From positions 1-64,000 of the forward strand of contig NZ_LGUI01000006.1 of assembly GCF_002891295.1 (NCBI RefSeq): a stretch of 64,000 nucleotides of DNA. The letters run 5' to 3'. Source of the DNA: Streptomyces eurocidicus (GTDB lineage Bacteria; Actinomycetota; Actinomycetes; Streptomycetales; Streptomycetaceae). Numbering within the stretch: the stretch's first letter is position 1; each line of letters opens with the position of its first letter. Under the pieces are notes generated by a model. It saw nothing but the letters and a program-made list of their open reading frames with translations. It made no database searches and was not told the DNA's origin. The translations under genes and the position numbers were made by a program. Of this stretch, positions 7,744-16,404 are shown one piece after another.

Positions 7744-8337
7744 GTGACGGCCGACGACCACCGGCCCGCCCCCGGGCGGACGGCTCGCGAGGACGGCATC
7801 GGCGGGCACCTCCGCCGCGCGCGCCTGGAGAAGGGCTACACGCTGGAACAGCTGGCCGACCGGACCGGGCTGTCGCGCAGCTATCTCAGCAATGTCGAGC
7901 GCGACGTCAACAGCCCCACCATCAACACACTGCGCACGATCGTCGACGCCCTGGGCCTCTCCCTCAGCCGCCTCTTCCGGGAGATCGACGGCGAGCGGCG
8001 CATCGTGACCCGGCCCGACCAGCGGGTGGAGCTCACCCGGGCCGGGGTGGCGGGCGTCACCTACACGCTGCTCAACCCCGACCCCGTCGGCCGGCTGGAG
8101 ATGATGCTCCTGGAGGTGGCGCCGGGGGCGTCCTCCGGGGACCGCCCCCACACCCACGCGGGCGAGGAGGTCGGCCTCCTGCTCAGCGGCGAGCTCGACT
8201 ACTGGGTCGACGGCGTCCACTACCACCTGACACCGGGCGACAGCGTCAGCTTCGAGTCGACCACCCCGCACCGCTATCACAACCCGGGCGCGGTCCCGGC
8301 GGTCTGCGTCTGGTCGGAGACGCCCCCCGGCTTCTGA
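7744..8337 (+). CDS. XRE-family regulator with C-terminal cupin domain
   Basis: A 197-residue regulator. Residues ~20-78 are a Cro/CI helix-turn-helix (LRRARLEKGYTLEQLADRTGLSRSYLSNVERDVNSPTINTL, given here in part as key motif LSRSYLSNVER). Residues ~115-195 are a small cupin barrel with the metal/ligand-binding pattern PHTHAGEEVGLLLSGE ... PGDSVSFESTTPHRYHN. This architecture (as in PuuR-like regulators) usually senses a small carboxylate or amino acid in the cupin. The GTG at 7744 was chosen because it follows an AGAGGG site and begins just before the HTH. Divergent from the D-serine dehydratase-like gene and likely its repressor or activator. Confidence 0.88.
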   Translation: MTADDHRPAPGRTAREDGIGGHLRRARLEKGYTLEQLADRTGLSRSYLSNVERDVNSPTINTLRTIVDALGLSLSRLFREIDGERRIVTRPDQRVELTRAGVAGVTYTLLNPDPVGRLEMMLLEVAPGASSGDRPHTHAGEEVGLLLSGELDYWVDGVHYHLTPGDSVSFESTTPHRYHNPGAVPAVCVWSETPPGF

Positions 8338-8360
8338 GCGCGACCCGTCCGCCCCCGCCG

Positions 8361-9788
8361 CTACGCCTTCCGCCCCCGCAGCACCTCCACCGCCCTGTCG
8401 AAGGCCGCGTCACGGCCGGTCCTGAACTCCTCCTCGGTGAGGACCGGCACCTCCATGCCGGCGCTCGGCGGGATGCCGGGCCCGTCGTAGGAGCGGCCCG
8501 AGCGGTTCAGGAACTCCTCGTTCGGCAGCCACGCGACCATGCCGTCGGGGAGTACGCGGGTCATGACGTCGGAGAACACGCCCTGTGTGTGCTGCCCGAT
8601 CCGCACCGACCCGCCCGGCCGGTCCATGAGGGCCTGGGTGAAGGTCTCGCCGGCGCTGACGGTGGAGCCGCCGGTCAGCACGGCGACCGGGCCGGTGTAC
8701 CGGGGCGCCTTCGCCGGCCGCACGTACAGCGGCTGCGGGCGGGTGTGCCGGGTCGCGTCCGCGGGGTCGTTGCGGGCCCGCTTGGAGTACGCGAGGTACG
8801 GGGTGTCGGTGAGCCGCCCGGCGATGCGCAGCCCCATGGCGTCGGAACCGCCGCCGTTGACCCGCAGGTCGATGACGAGACCGCGCAGGGACGCGACGCG
8901 TTCACGGGTGAACACCGCGTCCAGCGCCCGGTCCAGTTCGGTGAGTTGGGTGGCGTACGGGGCGCCTTCGGCCGCGTAGCCGCCGAATCCGGAGATGCGC
9001 AGATAGCCCTGTCCGCCGGGCAGGTCGGCGTAGGTGATCCGGCCGTTGGCGAACTCGTGCGTCCGGCGCCCCTTGAGGTCGTGTTCGACGATGTGCCGCT
9101 TGGCCCGCTGATCCAGTTCCTCGCCGGGCATGACCGTGCCGGGGCGGGCCCGGGCGAAGATCCGCTTGCCGTCCTGAACGGCGACGTGCGCGTCGTTCAG
9201 CGGCTCGACCATCTCGGCGAACAGGTCGAAGAGCCGGTCCTTGGGCGTGTCGGCGCGCACCTGGGGGCGGTACCGGTCGCGCGTCTTGTGCCAGTCGACG
9301 CCCTTGGCGGCGAAGAAGGGGTAGTTCTCCTCGAAGGACCGCCAGAAGACGTCGAAGGCGGCGAGCGAGTCCTTGGGGTCCACCGGCTGCCCGCAGGAGT
9401 CGGGAAGGGCCGCGATACGCCGCAGCCGCCGGTCGCCGACCGCGCCGTCCGCGTGCAGCGTCGCCCGGTCGCCTCCCGGCAGGGCCCGCACGGTGAGGAC
9501 GACTCCGCCGCCGGTCGTGTACGAGGCGACCGGCCCCGCGCCCGTTCCGGTCCGCTCGGCGGAGTCGCTCTTCATACAGCTCACCGCGGTGGTCTGATAC
9601 TCCCGCAGGTGTCCGTCCGCGAGGGCCAGTACGGTGCCGTAGCCGTCCATGCGCCAGACTCCGTCGGTGGCCGGACGCGAGGGCGCCGGGGCCGCCGTGG
9701 CTCCGGTGGCGGTCAGTACGGTCCCGCCGGCGAGGGCCAGCGCCATGGCCGCGGTGACGGCCCCGGCCGGTGAACTCTTGCGTCGCAC
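8361..9788 (-). CDS. Secreted S41-family peptidase (CtpA/tricorn-core type)
   Basis: A 475-residue exported serine peptidase. The GTG at 9788 follows a GGGAGG site seven bases upstream and begins a signal peptide (VRRKSSPAG, hydrophobic AAMALALAGGTVL, then ATAAPAP). The C-terminal half carries the S41 core: GLVIDLRVNGGGSD, then VLTGGSTVSAGETFTQAL with the catalytic Ser in SAGE, and TQGVFSD. An N-terminal lobe (~40-190) precedes it, with an S41 N-terminal helical segment (FDVFWRSFEENYPFF). No obvious PDZ domain is visible. Streptomyces carry several such extracytoplasmic C-terminal-processing-like peptidases of unknown target. Divergent from the DUF4232 lipoprotein across a region rich in inverted repeats. 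Confidence 0.88.
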   Translation of the reverse strand: MRRKSSPAGAVTAAMALALAGGTVLTATGATAAPAPSRPATDGVWRMDGYGTVLALADGHLREYQTTAVSCMKSDSAERTGTGAGPVASYTTGGGVVLTVRALPGGDRATLHADGAVGDRRLRRIAALPDSCGQPVDPKDSLAAFDVFWRSFEENYPFFAAKGVDWHKTRDRYRPQVRADTPKDRLFDLFAEMVEPLNDAHVAVQDGKRIFARARPGTVMPGEELDQRAKRHIVEHDLKGRRTHEFANGRITYADLPGGQGYLRISGFGGYAAEGAPYATQLTELDRALDAVFTRERVASLRGLVIDLRVNGGGSDAMGLRIAGRLTDTPYLAYSKRARNDPADATRHTRPQPLYVRPAKAPRYTGPVAVLTGGSTVSAGETFTQALMDRPGGSVRIGQHTQGVFSDVMTRVLPDGMVAWLPNEEFLNRSGRSYDGPGIPPSAGMEVPVLTEEEFRTGRDAAFDRAVEVLRGRKA

Positions 9789-9804
9789 GATCTGTCCTCC
9801 CTGT

Positions 9805-9929
9805 ACGTGACGCGGCACGTCACGTTCTCCGTGGGATCCACGATCGTCGAAGCGCCCCGGCCGGGACCATCCCGCTGTCCGGCCGTTCCACGGGGGGGAT
9901 ATCCCCCCGTACCGGTAGCACCCCGGTAC
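9805..9929. promoter_or_regulatory. Cluster of three dyads between divergent genes
   Basis: Three symmetrical elements in the 196-bp gap between the S41 peptidase and the lipoprotein gene: ACGTGAC/GTCACGT (9805-9811 and 9819-9825, 7-bp spacer); a 16-bp perfect palindrome GGGGGGATATCCCCCC (9893-9908); and GTACCGG/CCGGTAC (9909-9915 and 9923-9929, 7-bp spacer), directly abutting the second. Likely operators or promoter-associated structures; no binding protein can be named. Confidence 0.45.
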
Positions 9930-9984
9930 GACTGTGCGGTGGGCACCCTGGTGGGGGCGGATGGAGAGTTGGGATGATGACGGG

Positions 9985-10680
9985 ATGAACCCCACCATCC
10001 CTGACACGGCCGGCTCGCCCCGTACGGCCCGTACACCCCGGGCGCCCCGGACATCGGCGCTGGGCCTCGCCGCGCTGCTCACGGCCACGGGCCTGCTCAC
10101 CGCCTGCGGTACGGCGCACTCGGACGCGCCCGCCGCGGAGCGCGCCCGGCCGGCCGCCGCGCCCTCCCCCACGGCCTCCTCGCCCACCGTGTCCATCCCC
10201 GCCATACCCCCGCTCACGATCGACGGCCCCACGCCCTCCGCGTCGGCGCAGCCGTCACCGGTCTGCCCCGCCTCGGGCATGTCCCTCGTGGCCGAGGAGG
10301 CCAACGCCGCCATGGGCTTGCGGGTGATGACCCTCAAGCTGACCAACTGCGGTGGGACCACCCGGGTGCTCAACGGCTACCCGGACGTCCGCGTCCTCGA
10401 CGCCGGCAGGAAGCAGCTGGCCGTGGAGGTCCTGCACGGCGCGGCGGACATCATGACCGACGACCGTTTCGACGCGGGTCCGGTGCGGGTGGCCCTGCGG
10501 CCCGGCGAGCAGGCGGTGACGGGCCTGGTGTGGCGGAACACCGTGACGGACGGGACTCCCGCGAACGGGGCCTACGTATCGCTCGCCCCGTCCGCCGGAG
10601 CCGACCGGCTCACGGTGCCGTCGCTGATCGACCTGGGGACGACGGGCAAGCTGGGGGTCAGCGCCTGGGCCCACGGCTGA
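9985..10680 (+). CDS. DUF4232-containing lipoprotein
   Basis: A 231-residue exported lipoprotein. The start MNPTIPD at 9985 begins a type II signal peptide that ends in the lipobox LLTAC, so the Cys would be lipidated and the protein anchored on the outer face of the membrane. A Pro/Ser/Thr-rich spacer (~45-90) leads to a DUF4232-like beta domain containing the pattern CPASGMSL ... LRVMTLKLTNCGGTTRVLNGYPDVRVLD. Two Cys residues in that domain are placed to form a disulfide. Role unknown; such proteins are frequent in actinomycete genomes. An in-frame ATG 17 codons upstream gives a worse signal peptide. Confidence 0.85.
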   Translation: MNPTIPDTAGSPRTARTPRAPRTSALGLAALLTATGLLTACGTAHSDAPAAERARPAAAPSPTASSPTVSIPAIPPLTIDGPTPSASAQPSPVCPASGMSLVAEEANAAMGLRVMTLKLTNCGGTTRVLNGYPDVRVLDAGRKQLAVEVLHGAADIMTDDRFDAGPVRVALRPGEQAVTGLVWRNTVTDGTPANGAYVSLAPSAGADRLTVPSLIDLGTTGKLGVSAWAHG

Positions 10681-10746
10681 CCGCCCGTCCCGTCCCGCCT
10701 TGCCCCGCCCGTCCCGTCCTGCCCGTCCCGCCCGTCCTGCCCCGGG

Positions 10747-11082
10747 TCAGATGGTGACGCAGGTGTCCTCGATGTTCCGGCCGTCCCGCTCCAGACCGCC
10801 GCAGACGAGCTTCGCGCCCGCCTGCTCACGGCCGACCGCCCACCTGTGGGACGCCGCGTTGACCTTGGGCGAGTGGAAGTCCCCCCAGTAGGACCGCAGC
10901 GTCCCCGGCAGGCCGTCCCTGGTCCTGACCGTGATGTCCTGGACGAACCTGTTGTGATGGGCCGTCATGACACAGAGGTACGTGCCGCAGTGGGAGCCGA
11001 CCCCGGTCGGGGCGGCGCTCGCCGGGACGGCGGCGGCACTGAAGGCGAGAGCGGCGAGCACGATGGCGACGATCTTCCTCAT
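10747..11082 (-). CDS. Small secreted protein of unknown function
   Basis: A 111-residue exported protein. The ATG at 11082 (MRKIVAIVLAALAFSAAAVPASAAPTG is its signal region; motif ASA-AP marks the cleavage site) has a GAGGAA site six bases upstream. The mature ~85 residues contain four Cys (SHCGTYLCVM, KLVCGG, EDTCVTI), consistent with two disulfides, and motifs HHNRFVQDITVRT and LRSYWGDFHSP. I do not recognise the family. Monocistronic, between convergent and divergent neighbours. Confidence 0.75.
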   Translation of the reverse strand: MRKIVAIVLAALAFSAAAVPASAAPTGVGSHCGTYLCVMTAHHNRFVQDITVRTRDGLPGTLRSYWGDFHSPKVNAASHRWAVGREQAGAKLVCGGLERDGRNIEDTCVTI

Positions 11083-11264
11083 CACATTCCTCAATTGTCG
11101 GCAGGAGTCCACAAGGCCCCACGCGCCTCGCGCGCGGCCGGCCGGCCCCCAGTAGACCGGCCGCCGGGCAGGGCGAGCCGTCGCCCACCGGCGAGGCCAC
11201 CTGATGAGGTGATGTTCCGGTCCGGGACGTTTCGCCGCACCGGCGGAGTTCGCGACAGGGCCCC

Positions 11265-12050
11265 TCACGGGCGGAGCGCCGTGGTCACGTGCACCGCGCA
11301 CGACGCCTCCACCAGCCCCAGCACGTCGCGGGCCTCCTGTTCCCCGCGCAACGCCGCCACCTGCTCCACCCCGAGGACCCCCGCTCCCACTCCCGCCGCG
11401 CAAGCCGGTTCCATCAGCAGGGGCCATGCCTCGGCGAGGGTCGTGAAGGCCAGCCGGAACGTGCTCCGGGTGAGGTCCGTGAAGCCCGCGCGGCGCAGGA
11501 GGGCGCCGTGGTGGGCCCCGGCGCGGCCGTCGGCCAGGGCCTCGGTGAACGCCTCGGTGGCGGGGCCCGTCGTGGCGGGGTGGTCCGAGGCGACGGCGAG
11601 CGTGGCGAAGTCCGGGTCGGCCAGGGCGACGCGGCCGCCGGGGCGGAGCACCCGGCGGGCCTCCTCCAGGGCCTGCCCGGCGTCGGGGAGGTGGATGAGG
11701 AGCCGCTCCGCGCGGTACCAGCCGACGCGTCCGGCCGGGAAGGGCAGGGCCATGGCGTCACCGACGACACAGCCGTGCACGGCGAAGCGGGTGCGAGCCG
11801 TCCGTACGAGGGAGTCGCTGCGGTCCAGGCCGGTGACGGTCAGGCCCGCCGCGCGGAGCTCCGCGACCGCGTGGCCGGTGCCGCATCCGACGTCGACGCC
11901 GTGTCCCGGCGGCCGGCCGAGTCGTTGGGCGATGTGGGCGCGCAGGGCCGTGACGGGCGCGGAGCGCTCGGCCAGCTCCAGGTACGCCTCGTACGCCGCC
12001 GGGCTCGGGGCCTTGTCCACGTCGCTGAAGTGCCGGGCCGTCACAGACAT
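11265..12050 (-). CDS. Class I SAM-dependent methyltransferase
   Basis: A 261-residue Rossmann-fold methyltransferase. Motif I is VDVGCGTGHAVAEL (~52-65), followed by GLDRSDSLV (acidic residue binding the ribose) and RVLRPGGRVALADPDF (motif III), the layout of the Methyltransf_11/25 group (UbiE-like small-molecule methyltransferases). ATG at 12050 chosen as the first start consistent with the fold (MSVTARHFSDVDKAP); a longer frame upstream has no domain content. Divergent from the GNAT gene over only 60 bp. Substrate unknown; there is no link to the biosynthetic cluster 7 kb away. Confidence 0.85.
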   Translation of the reverse strand: MSVTARHFSDVDKAPSPAAYEAYLELAERSAPVTALRAHIAQRLGRPPGHGVDVGCGTGHAVAELRAAGLTVTGLDRSDSLVRTARTRFAVHGCVVGDAMALPFPAGRVGWYRAERLLIHLPDAGQALEEARRVLRPGGRVALADPDFATLAVASDHPATTGPATEAFTEALADGRAGAHHGALLRRAGFTDLTRSTFRLAFTTLAEAWPLLMEPACAAGVGAGVLGVEQVAALRGEQEARDVLGLVEASCAVHVTTALRP

Positions 12051-12110
12051 GCAGCGGACTGTACGCAGGTCGAGGGCTCGCACCCGGTCGAAACAGAGGA
12101 AACCGCGAGA

Positions 12111-12692
12111 ATGTACCCCGCCACGGTGACCGGAGACCGGCTGTGCCTCCGGGAGTTGACGTCCGAGGACCTTCCCGTGCTCACCCGCCTGTACGGCGAC
12201 CCGCGGGTCACGCGCTATCTGCGCTTCGACTCCCTGGGCGCCGACGAGGCCGCCGCCAAGTACGAGGAGCGCCGCGGGGCGGCCTTCGACGCGCCCCGCA
12301 CCCGGTACGAGATGGCCGTCACCACATCGGGCGACCCCCTCATGATCGGGACGGTGGGGATGACCCTGGAGCCCCCGCACCACCTCTCCGGCTGGCTCAA
12401 CGAGCTCGTCCTCGTCCCGGAGGTGTGGTCCAGGGGCTACGGCAGCGAGGCCCTGCGGCTGATGATCGGCCTGGGCTTCGAGCGCCTGGGGCTGCACCGC
12501 ATCTGGGGCCTGCGCCGCCATGACCACCCCGTCACGCACGGCACGATCACCGGGGCGGGCATGTCCCAGGAGGGCCGGATGCGCGACTGGGTCCGCACCG
12601 GCGGGCGCTGGCACGACGTGGTGACCTACTCCGTCCTCCGGCACGAGTGGGACGCCACCCGGTGCCGGGACGTCACCAGCGCACGGCGGTGA
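12111..12692 (+). CDS. GNAT-family N-acetyltransferase (RimJ/RimL type)
   Basis: A 193-residue acetyltransferase. It opens with the RimJ-like signature TGDRLCLRELTSEDLPVLTRLYGDP, has a central beta sheet (YEMAVTTSGDPLMIGTVGM) and the acetyl-CoA-binding loop in LVPEVWSRGYGSEALRLMIGLGFERLGLHRI. The pattern after that (GLRRHDHPVTHGTITGAGMSQEGRMRDWV) is typical for ribosomal-protein or antibiotic N-acetyltransferase homologues. The ATG at 12111 follows GAGGAA. Its 3' end overlaps the 3' end of the convergent metallo-beta-lactamase-fold gene by 20 bases. Confidence 0.87.
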   Translation: MYPATVTGDRLCLRELTSEDLPVLTRLYGDPRVTRYLRFDSLGADEAAAKYEERRGAAFDAPRTRYEMAVTTSGDPLMIGTVGMTLEPPHHLSGWLNELVLVPEVWSRGYGSEALRLMIGLGFERLGLHRIWGLRRHDHPVTHGTITGAGMSQEGRMRDWVRTGGRWHDVVTYSVLRHEWDATRCRDVTSARR

Positions 12693-13593
12693 AGTCGACG
12701 GGCCGCTCCTGGAGCGTCCGGGTCCGCGCCGTCAGCTCCCGCAGCCGCCGGACCATCTCGGGGGCGGGGAGCCGCTTGCGGTCGCCGTGGCCCGGCAGCA
12801 GCCACTCGAAGCGCAGCAGGCCCTCGATCCGGTCCAGGGAGGCGCTCAGTTCGGTCATGGAGTACCAGACGACGCTCTCCACCACCTCCACGTCGGCCGT
12901 CGTACGGGACCAGTACAGGCTGTCGCCGCTGAAGCAGTAGCGCTCGTCGGCGACGTACAGCACGCTGCCCCGGGTGTGGCCCGGCAGCGGATACGCGATC
13001 ACACCGTCGGCGATCACGGTCGGCTCCGTCCCGCGCAGCACGCGGTCGGCGTCCGGCGCCGCTTCGAGGTCCCACTCGTGGATCCACAGGCGGGCGCCGA
13101 AGCGGTCGGCGTACGCGCGGCCGTGCGCGGCATGGTCGTAGTGGGTGAGGAGGACGTCGGTGACGGGCCCCAGCGCCTCGTAGCGCGCCGCGAGCGCGGT
13201 GCTCCACCGGGGTGTGTCGATCATCATCATGGTGCCGGAAGGGCGGCGCAGGAGGTAGGAGTTGGCGCCGGCGGTGTGGGTGGAGTTGTGCCCGCACAGG
13301 TGGACGCGGTCGTCCAGGGCGAGCGGGAACGGGTCCTGCGCGGGGTCGAGCCGCCCGGCCCCGAGCCGGATCGAGCGGGTGTGGCAGGCGTGGGCGGCCG
13401 CGTACATCTGCCGGACCTCCGCCGCGTCACGCGGCTGCCGTACGACCTCCGCGCGGCCGCCGACCTCCTCGATGAGTCCGGGGGCGAGTTGGCGGGCGAC
13501 GTCGCAGTTGGTGCACCTGGAGTCGACGTACCAGTCGCCGGTTCCGGCGGCGGCCGGCTGTCCTGCGGACCGGTCCGTCAGATCGTCCTTCAT
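12673..13593 (-). CDS. MBL-fold protein with ferredoxin-like N-terminal segment
   Basis: A 306-residue protein. The first ~75 residues resemble a ferredoxin-type segment with three Cys (SRCTNCDVA ... AHAC). The rest is a metallo-beta-lactamase fold (~95-270), with strands ending in MMMIDTPRW, LLTHYDHAAHG, PLPGHTRGSVLYVADERYCFSGDSLYW and LLPGHGDRK. The usual HxHxDH metal motif is altered: LTHYDHAAHG has H-x-D-H only, so metal binding may differ or be lost at one site, whereas the downstream GHTRGS and GHGD motifs are kept. ATG at 13593 follows a strong AAAGGAG site. Function unknown; hydrolase or oxidoreductase. Confidence 0.82.
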   Translation of the reverse strand: MKDDLTDRSAGQPAAAGTGDWYVDSRCTNCDVARQLAPGLIEEVGGRAEVVRQPRDAAEVRQMYAAAHACHTRSIRLGAGRLDPAQDPFPLALDDRVHLCGHNSTHTAGANSYLLRRPSGTMMMIDTPRWSTALAARYEALGPVTDVLLTHYDHAAHGRAYADRFGARLWIHEWDLEAAPDADRVLRGTEPTVIADGVIAYPLPGHTRGSVLYVADERYCFSGDSLYWSRTTADVEVVESVVWYSMTELSASLDRIEGLLRFEWLLPGHGDRKRLPAPEMVRRLRELTARTRTLQERPVDFTAVRW

Positions 13594-13774
13594 GGTGGGC
13601 TCCTTTCGGGTGCGCCCGGCTCGGCGGGCCGCGCGCACCCGTCCAGAGATATCCCTTGGCATCCGGAAAGAGGAAGGGGAGTTGGGGCTTGCACTTCAGG
13701 GGGTGGGGGTCTCTGCTCAGGGGGACGACCGACGGGTGAAATAACCGTATTGCCCCTGATTCTCCTGGGGATTC

Positions 13775-14254
13775 TCAGAACGCGATCGGGTAGCGGTGGG
13801 CCGGAGGGTGGTCGACGGCCAGGCCGGGGCGCCAGGCCGTGAGGGCCTGTGCCGACGGGACGAACAGCGGGCCGGGCAGCGCGTCCGGCTGGAACCACTG
13901 CCACCTGGCCACGAGATGGGGTTCGGCGGCGACCGGCGTGCCCTCGTACGCGGTGACGAGCACGGCGGCCGTCAGCCGGCTGACGCCCCCGGCGTCGTCG
14001 AGGAGCAGGACCGTCACCTCGGCGTCGGCCGGCGAGGCGACCAGCGAGGTCTCCTCGCGCAGTTCCCGTACGGCGGCCGCCTGGAGGGACTCCCCCGGCT
14101 CGACCGAGCCGCCGGGCAGCTCCCAGACGCCGGCGTGGTGGTGCCCCAGCAGGATCCGTTCCCGCGGGTCGAGGACGATCACGCCCACGCCGATCGCCGC
14201 GTGGGCGGCGGGCGGCTTCGGGCTTCGGGGGCGGCTGGTCACGGTGCGGTTCAT
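13775..14254 (-). CDS. Nudix hydrolase
   Basis: A 159-residue Nudix protein that would hydrolyse a nucleoside-diphosphate-linked compound. The Nudix box fits Gx5Ex7REUxEExGU apart from its last Gly: GGSVEPGESLQAAAVRELREETSLV. It also has the preceding WELPGGS segment, as in MutT/NTP pyrophosphohydrolase-like members. The ATG at 14254 (MNRTVTSRPRSPKPP) has a GAAGGGA sequence upstream. A second Nudix gene of different sequence follows 82 bases upstream on the same strand, so the two may be co-transcribed. Substrate unknown. Confidence 0.88.
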   Translation of the reverse strand: MNRTVTSRPRSPKPPAAHAAIGVGVIVLDPRERILLGHHHAGVWELPGGSVEPGESLQAAAVRELREETSLVASPADAEVTVLLLDDAGGVSRLTAAVLVTAYEGTPVAAEPHLVARWQWFQPDALPGPLFVPSAQALTAWRPGLAVDHPPAHRYPIAF

Positions 14255-14336
14255 GGTGAGTGGATTCCCTTCTCCGGCTGGATTCCTCAATGGGTCCCGT
14301 CCTGGCACGGGACGACGGCGTGGCGGGTGCGCGCCC

Positions 14337-14903
14337 TCAGACCGCCCAGCCGTGCGTGGACAGCAGCGCCCCGGTGACGAACCGGGTCAGCACGGCGGCC
14401 GTGTACGGCACGCAGTCGGCGGGCGGGCACGCGGGGTCGGCCCACACCAGCGCCGAGCACTTGGCCGGTTCCAGATTGCGCGGCTCGCCCTCCCAGCGCT
14501 GCGCGGTGAAGACGACCCCGAGCCGGGCTTCCCCTCGGGGGCCGCGGTGGTGGACGAGGTGGCAGAACTCCAACTCGTCCGGATCGAGGCGCAGTCCGAC
14601 CTCCTCGCGGACCTCGCGCAGGGCTCCGTCGACGACGGTCTCGTCCGCTTCGAGGTGGCCGCCGGGCGGGGCGAGGAGGCCGCTCGCGTACACGTCCCCG
14701 GCGCGGCGGAGCAGGAGCACGCGGCCGTCGTCGCGGTGCAGCAGGACCATCACGTCGATCACGCACGTGTAGCGCGCCGGACGGCTCGTCCGCGTCTCCC
14801 GGCAGCGGTCGCGGGGCCCGCCGCCCGCGGGCGGCGGGCCGTCCTGTTCGAACGGCGACCGCGCTCCCTCGGTGTTCGCGTGACGGTCGTGGTGGTGATG
14901 CAC
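14337..14903 (-). CDS. Nudix hydrolase
   Basis: A 188-residue Nudix protein. The GTG at 14903 has a GAGGAGG site. The N-terminal ~45 residues are His- and Arg/Pro-rich and probably disordered (starting VHHHHDRHAN). The fold starts at YTCVIDVMVLLHRDDGRVLLLRRAGD, and the Nudix box is GGHLEADETVVDGALREVREEVGL, with all key acidic residues. The C-terminal part (CSALVWADPACPPADCVPYTAAVL) resembles NADH- or DNA-repair-type MutT-like members. It sits immediately upstream of the other Nudix gene on the same strand. Confidence 0.86.
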   Translation of the reverse strand: MHHHHDRHANTEGARSPFEQDGPPPAGGGPRDRCRETRTSRPARYTCVIDVMVLLHRDDGRVLLLRRAGDVYASGLLAPPGGHLEADETVVDGALREVREEVGLRLDPDELEFCHLVHHRGPRGEARLGVVFTAQRWEGEPRNLEPAKCSALVWADPACPPADCVPYTAAVLTRFVTGALLSTHGWAV

Positions 14904-15428
14904 TGCGCCTCCTCGTTGACTCCGGATCGGACGAGCGATCGGAAAAACGACGCCCGATCGGGGGAGTCACGGCCACCGAAGGGCGTTTTCTCGCGCGGGA
15001 ATTCGAGGGGTCGTCAATCGGCCAGCGATCCCGGGGGCGGGCGCCCGGCGGGGCTTGTGCGATTCACCCGGCCGTGGATGCTCACTCGATCCGGGGGTTG
15101 CGTTGCTGCCGGGAACGGCCACACCACGGCCCTGCGGCCGGGTACGGCGTGTGCCCGTCGGCGCCGCCTCGCCGCCGGGGAACGGCACGGACGAACCCTT
15201 CGGCGAGGCCGTACCCGGATGCCGCGCCGTTTCCGTGTTTGCCACCGGAAGGACTCCGGGCGGACACGGCGCGCCGGCGGCGCCGTACCGCCGGGGGCTC
15301 CCTCCGGAGAAGCGGCCGGTACTCGGCCCTCAACGGCCATTTCCAGGGCTACTGGAGCGCCCGCGCCCAGGGCTAGGGTCCGCTGCTGAAGAGATGTCAT
15401 GGTGCGACATGTGACGAGAGGCAGGACC
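14904..15428. other. Divergent intergenic region, 525 bp
   Basis: Between the second Nudix gene and the TAT-exported protein. I see no convincing gene. Near the left end there is an inverted repeat CGATCGG (14936-14942) / CCGATCG (14954-14960) with an 11-bp spacer. Close to the right end ATGTC and GACAT arms flank the likely promoter region of the TAT protein. The rest is G/C-rich without visible structure. Confidence 0.5.
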
Positions 15429-16382
15429 ATGAGATCCAGAAGAGAAGTACTCCGGGCGGCGACGGCCGCGGCGGGCGTCGCCGCGGTGGGAGCGCTGGGC
15501 GGCGGGACGGCCCTCGCGGCGGGCACGGCGTCGCCGCGGCGGGCGTTCAGCTCCGTCGGAACGCCCCTCAACACCTTTCACGACGCCTCCGGGCGAGTGA
15601 CAGTGTCCGTGTTCTCGCACTACGGGAACCCTCCCCAGCAGCACTGGTACGACAAGACCACCCTCGTCGGCGACGGGGAGATGATCGCCATCGGCGGTGG
15701 CGCCACGGCGACCGACGCCAACCCCGGGGCGCTGCTGACCGCCTCCTACCCCACCGACGACCTGTCGGGCTGGACCGTCAGCTCGAAGGACCACCTCCAG
15801 GCGCATCCGCACGCCCTCGTCTCGTACGTCATCGGCCTGAAGATCGCCGGTTTGAGCCGCGCCCAGCTCCTGCGGTCCGTCTATGTGTCCCGCGCGGACA
15901 GCGGCACAGCCCCGCACCCGGAGGCCGAGGCGGGCATCCCGTCGTCGAACGACTACGTCCTCGTGGGCGGCGGCTTCCGGGTGGACTGGCACGGTGCCGG
16001 GAACCTCGCCACGGCCTCGTTCCCGTCGACGGAGTTCTCCTGGAAGGCCCGGTCGAAGGACCACGGGCAGTCCGACCCGGCCAACATCAGGGCGTTCGCC
16101 ATCGCCCTGCGGCGTGACCTCCCCGTCGGGCGGGTCGTGTCGTCCATCACCCGCGCCGACTCCGGCCAGACCGCGCACCCGGCCGCCGTCGCCTCGGTGA
16201 CGCCGGGGTACGCGCTGACGGGCGGTGGTGGCGATGTGCACTGGCGTGGCGCGGGCAATCTGCTGTGGCGCCTCGAACCGGCCACCTCACAGACCCCGAG
16301 CTTCACCGCGGCGTCCAAGGACCACCTCTGGTCCGACCCGTCCTCGATCACCGCCTACGCTCTGGGCATCCGCCTCGTCTGA
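15429..16382 (+). CDS. TAT-exported protein with three internal repeats
   Basis: A 317-residue protein with a twin-arginine signal (MRSRREVLRA, then AAGVAAVGALGGGTALAAG), so it is exported folded. The mature part consists of three related ~90-110-residue repeats. Each has a GGG motif, an NPGALLTASYP / AGNLATASFP / AGNLLWRLEP segment, a xxxSKDHLQ/SKDHGQ/SKDHLW segment and an ending like SYVIGLKI / AFAIALRR / AYALGIRL. Two RADSG segments separate them. This pattern suggests a three-bladed or pseudo-threefold beta structure. I do not recognise the family. ATG at 15429 follows GAGAGG. Convergent with the TerD-CAP gene. Confidence 0.78.
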   Translation: MRSRREVLRAATAAAGVAAVGALGGGTALAAGTASPRRAFSSVGTPLNTFHDASGRVTVSVFSHYGNPPQQHWYDKTTLVGDGEMIAIGGGATATDANPGALLTASYPTDDLSGWTVSSKDHLQAHPHALVSYVIGLKIAGLSRAQLLRSVYVSRADSGTAPHPEAEAGIPSSNDYVLVGGGFRVDWHGAGNLATASFPSTEFSWKARSKDHGQSDPANIRAFAIALRRDLPVGRVVSSITRADSGQTAHPAAVASVTPGYALTGGGGDVHWRGAGNLLWRLEPATSQTPSFTAASKDHLWSDPSSITAYALGIRLV

Positions 16383-16404
16383 GCTCCGCACCCGCCACGA
16401 CCGC

